A DNA stretch of 8,278 nucleotides from Chloroflexota bacterium (GCA_021812905.1 JAKAMM010000065.1:1-8278); one strand, 5' to 3'. Shown: positions 1 to 5,454, counted from the first letter of the stretch. Translations and numbers: made by a program. The notes: generated by a model not told the origin, from the sequence alone.

Positions 1-36
1 TTGTCTTTAAATTAGATTCACCCACTTATTCGACAG

Positions 37-166
37 TTTCAACGGTTTGCGTTAGCTGCGTGTGGGCGGGCGCGGACAATGTTTGAGATGTAGAAAAAAA
101 CCCAAAGCCAGAAAGATACTTGTAAACTGCGCAGAATCCCCACCTCCACTACGCGCTGTGTCAGGC
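37..166 (-). other. Degenerate attC-like remnant after the first hydrolase (weak)
   Basis: Positions 1-160 hold no convincing gene. Two pieces resemble the halves of an integron attC site read on the minus strand. Overlapping the hydrolase stop codon is GCCTGAC (166-160), one base from the RYYYAAC box, followed by a GCGCGTA stretch. About 100 nt further on is GCTAACGC, a 5-nt spacer, then GTTGAAA (56-37), one base from GTTRRRY. The outer boxes pair poorly with each other, so this is at best a decayed site. I include it because the same layout occurs in much better form at 1959-2017. Confidence 0.2.
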
Positions 167-934
167 CGCGCCCGTTTGTTGGTCCACTTCCTCCAAGAAC
201 CTCTTGACGTGCGGTAGTACTTCGTCAATTCGCATGATCGCTCCCATGTGGTCGAGTCCCGGTAAGGTGACAAACGTGACGTTGGCTATCTGCTCGGCAC
301 ACTTCTTGGCAAGCGGGTATGCCTCATCCATTTCTCCGGCGTAAAGCATGCAAGGCATTCTTATCATTGGAAGTACAGCCTCCAGACTCTCACGGTCTTG
401 GGCTATCACTAAGTGAGTCGCAAAATCATAGGCCAACATCCGCTCCTTTGCCTCGGATGATAGCGCGCCAAGTTCTCTTTCCCACATCGCAACGAACGCT
501 TCTGGCCCATTCTCAACGCCATACTGCACGAACTGGCGTAACCCATCCATATTTTGTGCATAAGGGTGCTGTCCCCCAATAATCAAGGATTGGAAACGTT
601 CAGGAGCGTATTGCGCCACGCCGAAACCGATCCACCCGCCCATAGAGTATCCAAAGTAATGGGATTTCGCAATACCCAGATCATCCAGAACTGCGACGAT
701 GTCCTCCACCCGCTTTTTGAGATCGTAGGCGTCTGGATTATGTGGTTTATCACTGGCTCCATGTCCGCGCGCGTCCAGTAAGATAAGTTGGTAATCGTTT
801 TTCAGGGCGGACACATAGCCATAGTCATACCAACTCTCCAGGGTGTATAGAGACCCATGTTGGAGCACCAGTGGAGGTCCTTCACCTTCCGTTTTGTAAT
901 GGATGTGAATACCCATGTTGTCAGCATACGGCAT
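161..934 (-). CDS. Alpha/beta hydrolase (257 aa)
   Basis: Cytoplasmic alpha/beta-hydrolase-fold enzyme with no signal peptide or membrane segment. Visible motifs are the oxyanion-hole HG at residues 26-27, DARGHGASD at 54-62, the nucleophile elbow GYSMG with Ser97, a likely acid Asp203 in AGEMDE, and His229 in LDHMG. All three triad residues are therefore present, and 257 aa is a normal length for the family. The substrate cannot be read from sequence; esterase, lactonase or C-C hydrolase activity are all possible. I chose the ATG at 934 because a full AAGGAGGT lies 7 nt upstream. The ATG at 973 would add 13 unconserved-looking residues and put the ribosome site inside the gene. It is the last of three hydrolases on this strand, 79 nt after the previous stop, and could be co-transcribed with it. 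Confidence 0.9.
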   Translation of the reverse strand: MPYADNMGIHIHYKTEGEGPPLVLQHGSLYTLESWYDYGYVSALKNDYQLILLDARGHGASDKPHNPDAYDLKKRVEDIVAVLDDLGIAKSHYFGYSMGGWIGFGVAQYAPERFQSLIIGGQHPYAQNMDGLRQFVQYGVENGPEAFVAMWERELGALSSEAKERMLAYDFATHLVIAQDRESLEAVLPMIRMPCMLYAGEMDEAYPLAKKCAEQIANVTFVTLPGLDHMGAIMRIDEVLPHVKRFLEEVDQQTGAA

Positions 935-941
935 AGCTATT

Positions 942-949
942 ACCTCCTT
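942..949 (-). promoter_or_regulatory. Shine-Dalgarno site fixing the start of the first hydrolase
   Basis: On the minus strand this reads AAGGAGGT, the full anti-SD complement, 7 nt before the ATG at 934. It decides between that start and the upstream in-frame ATG at 973. Confidence 0.85.
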
Positions 950-994
950 GGTCAATGGATAAACCAATGACATCTCTCACATCAGTGCGCGGGG

Positions 995-1011
995 GAATGC
1001 GGCCGTTAGGT
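995..1011 (-). other. attC-like half-site after the second hydrolase
   Basis: Starting 3 nt after the stop at 1014, the minus strand carries ACCTAAC (1011-1005), a perfect RYYYAAC integron R'' box. A GGCC spacer and GCATTC (1000-995) follow, in the place of an L'' box. The matching half of the complete site at 1959-2017 reads GCCCAAC, CCT, GCGTTC, so order, spacing and bases are alike. I could not find the partner half (GAATGC-like then GTTRRRY) before the next gene, so the site looks truncated or eroded. A 7-base match alone could be chance; the adjoining L-like box and the position right after a stop raise its weight. Confidence 0.35.
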
Positions 1012-1013
1012 CA

Positions 1014-1880
1014 CTATTTCTTCAGCGCCAGCTTCAAACCCGCCTGAAAAGCGGGTGCAGTCACTTCGCAATGGTTGTTATCAAGAAACACTTGCTTTGT
1101 TAGTGAAAACCCTTTGTACTTCCGGCTTTCCAGGAGAGCAGCAAAGCGGTACATATCTGTGAGATCTGTAGTATCGGTGCCTACCTCCAATTCGCCCGCC
1201 GACAGATAAATTTGCGTCGGAAGTCTCTTATGTTTTTTTGCATACTTGCTTTCAAGGGTGAACATAGAATTTTCTGCAAAATTTAGCGAAGGGCTTAAGG
1301 CGATATAGCTGCTAAATAACCCGGGTTCCTGGAACATGGCAAACAAAGTGAACAAACCGCCATGTGAATGCCCTGCCAGAATTCTTCTCGCTGGATCTGT
1401 TCGATAATCCTTCTCAATCATTGGAATTAATTCTTGCTTGATGAAATTGAGAAATTGGCCGCCTCCACCTGATTTAACTTCGCGTTTCAACCATTCTCTG
1501 TTGTACTTTTCACTTTTTTCGCTCTGCATTGGTGTGAGATCATCTACACGTAGTGCGAAAACATTCCGCATTGATTCCTGTGGGGTTTCTTTTTCCGGAT
1601 AGCCGATCCCAACAACAATGGCATCTGTTGTCCGGCCGCACCACGCCATAATACGAACCATATCCGTGATCAAGCCAAAGTACCAATCGGAGTCAAGCAA
1701 GTAAACGACCGGCCAGGCGGCAAGCGGCTTATCAAATAAGTCGAATTTTATAGAATCATCGACGTAGGCATAAGGTAACGCGATCGAAATCCGGTAATTT
1801 TTGCCTGTGGCTTTTGATTTCATCTTGCGAAGTTCAGTAGCGAGCAGGGAAGTCTGTTTAGGCTTGGTTATTGAGATCAT
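1014..1880 (-). CDS. Putative esterase, esterase D/IroE-like alpha/beta hydrolase (288 aa)
   Basis: Resembles the Pfam 'Putative esterase' group (esterase D, Fes/IroE, S-formylglutathione hydrolase relatives). Features are the N-terminal strand region TGKNYRISIALP (25-36), PVVYLLD (57-63), a VVGIGYP strand (89-95), RVDDLTP (111-117), the nucleophile elbow GHSHGG with Ser172, ALSPSL (194-199), a likely acid Glu230 or Glu232 in SAGELE, and His270 in DNNHCE. I see no signal peptide, so a cytoplasmic location is likely. The start is uncertain: AAAGG abuts the ATG at 1880 with no spacer. However, an in-frame TGA lies just upstream, and the later ATG at 1823 has no ribosome site and would cut conserved-looking sequence. 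The gene looks more AT-rich than its neighbours, which fits separate acquisition. Siderophore-ester or other ester substrates are possible, but nothing nearby supports siderophore use. Confidence 0.85.
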   Translation of the reverse strand: MISITKPKQTSLLATELRKMKSKATGKNYRISIALPYAYVDDSIKFDLFDKPLAAWPVVYLLDSDWYFGLITDMVRIMAWCGRTTDAIVVGIGYPEKETPQESMRNVFALRVDDLTPMQSEKSEKYNREWLKREVKSGGGGQFLNFIKQELIPMIEKDYRTDPARRILAGHSHGGLFTLFAMFQEPGLFSSYIALSPSLNFAENSMFTLESKYAKKHKRLPTQIYLSAGELEVGTDTTDLTDMYRFAALLESRKYKGFSLTKQVFLDNNHCEVTAPAFQAGLKLALKK

Positions 1881-1915
1881 CCTTTCTACACACTGAAATC
1901 ATCTTTTTTCACAAC

Positions 1916-1946
1916 ACTGGCTTGACGAGCGGTTTTCAATGCCAGT
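1916..1946 (-). repeat. Inverted repeat in the leader of the second hydrolase
   Basis: ACTGGCTTG (1916-1924) pairs with CAATGCCAGT (1937-1946): 9 base pairs with one bulged base and a 12-nt loop. It sits between the attC-like element and the start of the esterase at 1880, so it would lie in that gene's 5' leader. No T-run follows on either strand, so it is not an obvious terminator. Its role is unknown. Confidence 0.5.
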
Positions 1947-1958
1947 CTTATCGGTGCA

Positions 1959-2017
1959 GACCAACGGTCGCGTTCAGCCGCGTAGCGGAGCAACTTCGGT
2001 AGAACGCAGGGTTGGGC
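1959..2017 (-). other. Candidate integron attC site (59 nt)
   Basis: Read on the minus strand, in the direction of the flanking genes and 10 nt after the stop at 2028, the order is as follows. R'' is GCCCAAC (2017-2011), then a 3-nt spacer. L'' is GCGTTC (2007-2002), then a 26-nt centre. L' is GAACGC (1975-1970), then a 4-nt spacer. R' is GTTGGTC (1965-1959). L'' and L' are perfectly complementary and R''/R' pair with one mismatch. Inside, further pairing (GCCG with CGGT) extends the stem after an A/A mismatch. The RYYYAAC...GTTRRRY order, unequal spacers and 59-nt length are those of classical '59-base elements'. The R' box departs from consensus at its sixth base. No integrase gene is in the window. 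Confidence 0.55.
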
Positions 2018-2027
2018 GGCACTAAGC

Positions 2028-2858
2028 TCACGTTATCACTCCAGCGTACTCCTCAACTCTATCAAGCCACTCACTTACTAACGCGTGGAACTGGCCTTCT
2101 TGCTCAAAGGGCAAGAAATGCCCTGAACGATCCAGGACGACAAATGTTCCCCGCGGATAGTTATCCAGGATTTCCCAGGCATCGCGATAACCAACGACAG
2201 AATCTTGTCTACCTGTGACTATGAGCGTTGGAGCAGGACATGGCTTGGGAAGCGCATCCACGTCAAATGAGAATGCGTAGTTCTCAGGCTCTCTGAGCTT
2301 CGCCTGGAAGTCAGTTGCCAGTCTCACTGTAGACGGAAAATTGGCCCGCATGTAATCAACAACCTTTCGACTTTGAACAACGGCTAACTGGAACAATTCC
2401 GTCTCAGTTGCTTCTAATTCGGACGCAAGCACCGGGTCCGCTACCAGGGTAACGGGAGAAGGCATATGCCGTTTTGCATCGTCAGCCACGATCACGGGGA
2501 CTGTCAGGAGTAATCCATCTATTAATGCCGATCGGTGATGGACCACGCCACGGGCAAGATACGCTCCTGCTGACGCGCCGACTAACACGAACCTTTGCCC
2601 TGAGACAACGTTATCAATGAAATCCAAAACAACGTCTAATATCTTATCTTGGTTCGTGATCCAATCCTTTCCTGCCGTCCTTCCGTGACCAGGCAAATCA
2701 AGATAGACGCGTTTCCATCCGTCACGCTGCCTGAAGAGTGGTTCCATATCACTCACCATATGGCGATGGTCACAAGACCAACCATGGAGCATGATAATGG
2801 GTCTACCTTTACCGAACAATTCATAGTGAACTGTGATGTCCTTAAGTTTGCAATCCAT
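2028..2858 (-). CDS. Alpha/beta hydrolase (276 aa)
   Basis: Alpha/beta-hydrolase-fold protein without a signal peptide. Motifs are LHGW with the oxyanion-hole HG (25-26), LDLPGHGRT (53-61), the nucleophile elbow GASAG with Ser96, a cap region around 120-190, a likely acid Asp219 in TGRQDS, and His247 in RSGHFLP. The triad is complete and the length typical. It is not close in sequence to the hydrolase at 161-934 beyond the shared fold motifs. The ATG at 2858 is preferred over one nine codons earlier because AAGGAGG lies 9 nt upstream of it. It starts 89 nt beyond the stop of the NYN gene, and a candidate promoter occupies that gap, so it may head a transcription unit of its own. The substrate cannot be inferred. 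Confidence 0.9.
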   Translation of the reverse strand: MDCKLKDITVHYELFGKGRPIIMLHGWSCDHRHMVSDMEPLFRQRDGWKRVYLDLPGHGRTAGKDWITNQDKILDVVLDFIDNVVSGQRFVLVGASAGAYLARGVVHHRSALIDGLLLTVPVIVADDAKRHMPSPVTLVADPVLASELEATETELFQLAVVQSRKVVDYMRANFPSTVRLATDFQAKLREPENYAFSFDVDALPKPCPAPTLIVTGRQDSVVGYRDAWEILDNYPRGTFVVLDRSGHFLPFEQEGQFHALVSEWLDRVEEYAGVIT

Positions 2859-2867
2859 TTTTGAGTT

Positions 2868-2874
2868 CCTCCTT
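2868..2874 (-). promoter_or_regulatory. Shine-Dalgarno site fixing the start of the third hydrolase
   Basis: AAGGAGG on the minus strand, 9 nt upstream of the ATG at 2858. It lies inside the longer reading from 2885 and so favours the shorter protein. Confidence 0.8.
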
Positions 2875-2903
2875 ACCTCATCCAATAGGGCCGTTCAACG
2901 ATA

Positions 2904-2941
2904 GTTTATACAGCCTGCATTCTTTATAACACGCTGTAAAC
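2904..2941 (-). repeat. Inverted repeat between the NYN gene and the third hydrolase
   Basis: GTTTATACAGC (2904-2914) pairs with GCTGTAAAC (2933-2941), giving 9 base pairs with a 2-nt bulge and an 18-nt loop. It lies just after the NYN stop on the minus strand. No T-run follows, so it is a poor terminator. Because it brackets a promoter-like sequence, it could equally be an operator. Confidence 0.4.
2923..2931 (-). promoter_or_regulatory. Candidate extended -10 promoter for the third hydrolase
   Basis: The minus strand reads TGTTATAAA, matching the extended -10 form TGNTATAAT except for the last base. It would start a transcript about 58 nt before the ATG at 2858. No recognisable -35 lies at the usual distance. 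A second TATAAA (2910-2905) is an alternative. Assigned by eye only. Confidence 0.3.
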
Positions 2942-2947
2942 GGAACA

Positions 2948-3709
2948 TTATTCCTTCATCTTCACAAAAAACAACGTCGAGCCATTCAACTCCTGCGGCT
3001 TGATCTCGAACGAATCTTTCAGACTGCGCACCAGGCGCGAGAGTTGCTTCTGTCCATAGGTGCGCGGGTCGAAGCCGGGGTCGAGTTGGATGAGGGCATT
3101 CCCCAAACTTGCCAGCGAAGCCCAGCCGTCTTCCTGCACGGCCATCTCGAAGGCCTGACTAAGCAATGGCATCGGGTCGGGTTCTTCTCTTCCATCTTTC
3201 TTCTTGCCCGCCTTGTTCGCCGGGACACGTTTCTGTTGAGCGGCTTTTTTCTCGGCCACCAGATTTTCGGTGTAGACAAAAACGTCGCAGGCATTGACGA
3301 AAGGCTTGGGCGTTTTCTTCTCCCCGATGCCCATCACAAAGATGCCGGTCTCGCGGATACGGGTGGCGAGGCGCGTGTAATCGCTGTCAGACGAGACCAG
3401 GCAAAATCCCTCGACCACGCCCGAGTGCAGGATGTCCATCGCGTCGATGATCATGGCGCTATCGGTGGCGTTCTTGCCGATCGTGTAGCGGAATTGTTGG
3501 ATGGGCTGGAAGGCGTGGAAGTTCAGCGTCTCTTTCCACGAATTCATGTTGGCCGTTGTCCAATCGCCGTAGATGCGCCGGACGGTGACCTGTCCGTAGC
3601 GGGCGGCCTCCACCAGCATTTGCGGAAGCAAAGCAGATTGGGCGTTGTCGCCATCAATCAACATGGCGATTTTGTGACGCGGTAGGTTTGTGAGTTGATC
3701 GTCTGTCAT
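2948..3709 (-). CDS. NYN (PIN-like) domain protein with C-terminal LOTUS/OST-HTH-like domain (253 aa)
   Basis: N-terminal NYN/LabA-like domain of the PIN nuclease superfamily, with its acidic residues in place: IDGDN (Asp19, Asp21, Asn22), YGDW (Asp49), GKNATDSAMIIDAMDIL (Asp83, Asp89) and SSDSDYTRL (Asp108, Asp110), ending near FVYTENL (144-150). A Lys/Ala-rich linker (152-176) leads to a C-terminal region of about 75 residues (178-252) with WASLASLGNALIQ and YGQKQLSRLVRSL. This looks like the winged-helix LOTUS/OST-HTH domain often fused to bacterial NYN domains. Family knowledge suggests a cytoplasmic RNase or RNA-binding protein; the target is unknown. There is no good Shine-Dalgarno site. 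Instead TATAAT ends 6 nt before the ATG, so the mRNA is probably leaderless. It is divergent from the gene at 3890. Confidence 0.9.
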   Translation of the reverse strand: MTDDQLTNLPRHKIAMLIDGDNAQSALLPQMLVEAARYGQVTVRRIYGDWTTANMNSWKETLNFHAFQPIQQFRYTIGKNATDSAMIIDAMDILHSGVVEGFCLVSSDSDYTRLATRIRETGIFVMGIGEKKTPKPFVNACDVFVYTENLVAEKKAAQQKRVPANKAGKKKDGREEPDPMPLLSQAFEMAVQEDGWASLASLGNALIQLDPGFDPRTYGQKQLSRLVRSLKDSFEIKPQELNGSTLFFVKMKE

Positions 3710-3715
3710 GCTCTT

Positions 3716-3744
3716 ATTATACTTTGCTCAAGCGGCAAAATAAA
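3716..3744 (-). promoter_or_regulatory. Promoter of the NYN gene, predicted leaderless
   Basis: On the minus strand a perfect TATAAT (3721-3716) is separated by six bases from the start codon at 3709. Standard sigma-70 geometry puts +1 on the A of ATG. At a 17-nt spacer upstream is TTTATT (3744-3739), a 3-of-6 match to the -35 consensus. With no properly spaced ribosome-binding site, this favours a leaderless transcript. Confidence 0.55.
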
Positions 3745-3803
3745 CGTGGAAATTAAGAAAAATGATCCTTGCGGCTTGGCGTTAAACGTTTGATTGGGGA
3801 TTT

Positions 3804-3842
3804 TCTTTACCAAATCTTTATATTTGCTTGCATCCCGCTTTA
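3804..3842 (+). promoter_or_regulatory. Candidate OmpR-family operator: CTTTA-type repeats at 11-bp spacing
   Basis: TCTTTA occurs at 3804 and 3815, GCTTGC at 3826 and GCTTTA at 3837, all in an exact 11-bp register; a fainter GCTCGT follows at 3848. OmpR/PhoB-family regulators bind direct repeats with this period, one helical turn apart, and such a regulator is encoded at 4705. The array lies 48-86 bp before the ATG at 3890. A possible -10 TACACT (3854-3859) without a recognisable -35 would fit an activator-dependent promoter. Whether this regulator binds here is inference. Confidence 0.4.
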
Positions 3843-3889
3843 TCTCTGCTCGTTACACTGGTTGCATAGTTCATTCAAAAGGAGATAAC

Positions 3890-4645
3890 ATGAATAACAT
3901 ACTGAAAGTTGCTTTGATTGTTGCCGCAGTCTTGGCGGTGGCGGGTGGATTGTTCTTTGCCGGTCAGGCTTATGGAAGTTGGCAAAACGGTTCACAATAC
4001 GGCTTTTGGGGAATGCCGATGATGCGCGGTGGACAGGTGGGCGTTGCGCGTGGCTCAATGATGAACGGTGGTGGCTATGGTTATGTAACCAATGCCCAGC
4101 CGCTGACGGTGGATGAGGCTCGACAGTCCGCGCAAAAATACGTAGACGCTCTCGGCCTTGGCGATCTGAGCCTGGGCGAGGTGATGATCTTCGACAATAA
4201 TGCTTATGTGGTCGTGAAAGAAACCAGCACCGGCATGGGCGCATTTGAATTGCTGGTAGACCCGGTTACGAAAACCGCATATCCCGAGTATGGCCCAAAC
4301 ATGATGTGGAATCTCAAATACGGTGGAATCAATCATGGTGGGATGATGGGCGGACGCGGCTCCATGATGGGTGGGTACGGACGGAATTTCACTAATGCTA
4401 CGCCCTCAAATGTCACGACTGACATGTCGGTGACTCAGGATCAGGCCGTCAAGAACGCGCAGGCTTATCTCGACCAGTATTTGCCCGGGGACACTGCCGC
4501 CACCGATCCGGTCAAGTTTTATGGATATTACACACTTGATTTTTCAAAGGATGGCAAGGTGGTCGGTATGTTGAGCGTCAATGGATACAACGGCGAAGTT
4601 TTTCTTCACACCTGGCACGGAACATTTATTGAGGAAGCCAGATAA
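3890..4645 (+). CDS. Exported or membrane-anchored protein with two PepSY-like repeats and Met/Gly-rich linkers (251 aa)
   Basis: A hydrophobic helix at residues 4-27 (signal peptide or anchor) places the rest outside the membrane. Two similar blocks follow. The first (about 71-140) starts LTVDEARQSAQKYVD, the second (about 178-246) starts MSVTQDQAVKNAQAYLD. Both go on to beta-strand-like sequence in the style of PepSY domains. Each block is preceded by a Met/Gly-rich linker: RGSMMNGGG at 54-62, and HGGMMGGRGSMMGG at 149-162. The linkers carry about 11 Met, with one His149. Thioether-rich segments of this kind often bind Cu(I) or Ag(I), but no function is known to me for this protein. The ATG at 3890 follows AAGGAG (3879-3884) by 5 nt; the earlier ATG at 3794 would bury this site and the repeats. 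It ends in a strong terminator and lies just upstream of the two-component genes. Confidence 0.8.
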   Translation: MNNILKVALIVAAVLAVAGGLFFAGQAYGSWQNGSQYGFWGMPMMRGGQVGVARGSMMNGGGYGYVTNAQPLTVDEARQSAQKYVDALGLGDLSLGEVMIFDNNAYVVVKETSTGMGAFELLVDPVTKTAYPEYGPNMMWNLKYGGINHGGMMGGRGSMMGGYGRNFTNATPSNVTTDMSVTQDQAVKNAQAYLDQYLPGDTAATDPVKFYGYYTLDFSKDGKVVGMLSVNGYNGEVFLHTWHGTFIEEAR

Positions 4646-4658
4646 TTACCAATCGGTT

Positions 4659-4687
4659 GGAGCCGCTGTTCGGCGGCTCCATTTTTT
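4659..4687 (+). terminator. Intrinsic terminator after the PepSY-like gene
   Basis: GGAGCCGC (4659-4666) and GCGGCTCC (4673-4680) form a perfect 8-bp stem with a 6-nt loop. After one A comes a run of six T (4682-4687). It begins 13 nt after the stop at 4645 and separates that gene from the response regulator. Confidence 0.88.
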
Positions 4688-4692
4688 ACGGG

Positions 4693-4698
4693 TACAAT
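4693..4698 (+). promoter_or_regulatory. -10 element of the two-component operon, predicted leaderless
   Basis: TACAAT, five of six to consensus, ends six bases before the ATG at 4705, so +1 would be the A of the start codon. No Shine-Dalgarno sequence precedes the gene. The -35 position (about 4670-4675) falls inside the 3' arm of the preceding terminator and shows no good match. Confidence 0.5.
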
Positions 4699-4704
4699 TT
4701 GAAT

Positions 4705-5394
4705 ATGTCCAACGCAAGAATCCTTGTCATTGACGACGAGCCCAGCATCGTGAATCTCGTCTCGGCTTATCTCAAGCCGGAAGGTTACGAAGTCTTCACT
4801 GCGGCTGATGGCCCGTCTGGGCTCAAGGCGATGCGCGCTTTCAAGCCCGACCTGGTGATCCTCGACATCATGCTGCCCGGCATGGACGGCTTGGAATTGC
4901 TCTCGCGTCTGCGGCGCGAATCGGAAGTCTATGTGATTCTGCTGACGGCGAAAACCGAAGAGACCGATAAGATCGTAGGACTTTCGGTGGGGGCGGACGA
5001 TTATGTGACCAAACCTTTTAGCCCGCGCGAGTTAACGGCTAGAGTCAAAGCCGCGCTGAGACGCGTCCAAACAGGGGCCGCTCCAGGGTCCGAAATGAGC
5101 GTACTGGCTTTTCGTCATCTGAGAATCGATCTCGGCGCGCGGCAAGCCACGGTGGATGATGTCCCTGTCGAATTAACTGCCATTGAATTTGATCTTTTGA
5201 AAGCGCTGGCCGAACAACGCGGCCGAGTCTTGTCGCGCGAACAACTATTGCAGAAAGTTTGGGGCGTCGAATATTTTGGCGAGATGCGTGTGGTGGATGT
5301 GCATCTCGGTCACGTGCGCCAAAAGTTGGGCCGCGAAGAATTGATCGCCACCGTGCGCGGCGTCGGTTATCGTTTTGAAGACGAGGCATTATAG
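4705..5394 (+). CDS. OmpR/PhoB-family response regulator (229 aa)
   Basis: Cytoplasmic DNA-binding regulator, phosphorylated by a sensor kinase. The receiver domain (about 4-118) has the acidic pair Asp10/Asp11, phosphoacceptor Asp54 in VILDIMLPGMDG, Thr81 in LLTAK and Lys103 in TKPFSPREL. After a short linker the winged-helix effector (about 131-227) shows LTAIEFDLLKAL, REQLLQKVWG, VVDVHLGHVRQKLG and the wing VRGVGYRF. The length is normal. I chose the ATG at 4705 because the receiver fold starts right there (MSNARILVIDDE); the earlier ATG at 4657 would begin inside the terminator stem. It heads an operon with the histidine kinase 84 nt downstream. Its likely targets include the 11-bp repeats at 3804-3842, which is inference. 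PhoB/RegX-like names would be guesses. Confidence 0.95.
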   Translation: MSNARILVIDDEPSIVNLVSAYLKPEGYEVFTAADGPSGLKAMRAFKPDLVILDIMLPGMDGLELLSRLRRESEVYVILLTAKTEETDKIVGLSVGADDYVTKPFSPRELTARVKAALRRVQTGAAPGSEMSVLAFRHLRIDLGARQATVDDVPVELTAIEFDLLKALAEQRGRVLSREQLLQKVWGVEYFGEMRVVDVHLGHVRQKLGREELIATVRGVGYRFEDEAL

Positions 5395-5426
5395 TGTTTT
5401 GCAGGCAAGGTCAAAATGTGTTGTCT

Positions 5427-5454
5427 GGGAGACTGCTTCGGGGAAAAGCATCCC
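5427..5454 (+). repeat. Hairpin between the regulator and kinase genes
   Basis: GGGA (5427-5430), a 3-nt bulge and TGCTT (5434-5438) pair with AAGCA (5446-5450) and TCCC (5451-5454) around a 7-nt loop. It lies in the 84-nt gap inside the operon and lacks a T-run, so it is not a terminator. It could be an mRNA stability or translation element, or chance. Confidence 0.35.

Noticed and set aside
3044..3685. Open frame of 213 codons on the plus strand
   Set aside because: It is fully antisense to the NYN gene, whose motifs are unmistakable. The translation has no recognisable domain and there is no ribosome site; it is a codon-bias shadow.
3784..3791. AAACGTTT palindrome between the divergent genes
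   Set aside because: A single 8-bp perfect palindrome is too common to assign; it is not part of the 11-bp register.
3794..3889. Upstream start for the Met-rich protein
   Set aside because: It would place the 11-bp repeats and a good AAGGAG inside the coding region and bury the signal helix.
3840..4244. Open frame of 134 codons on the minus strand
   Set aside because: Antisense to the Met-rich exported protein, with an Arg/His/Pro-heavy composition typical of a non-coding frame.
5045..5389. Open frame of 114 codons on the minus strand
   Set aside because: Antisense to the winged-helix part of the response regulator; Arg-rich and without motifs.
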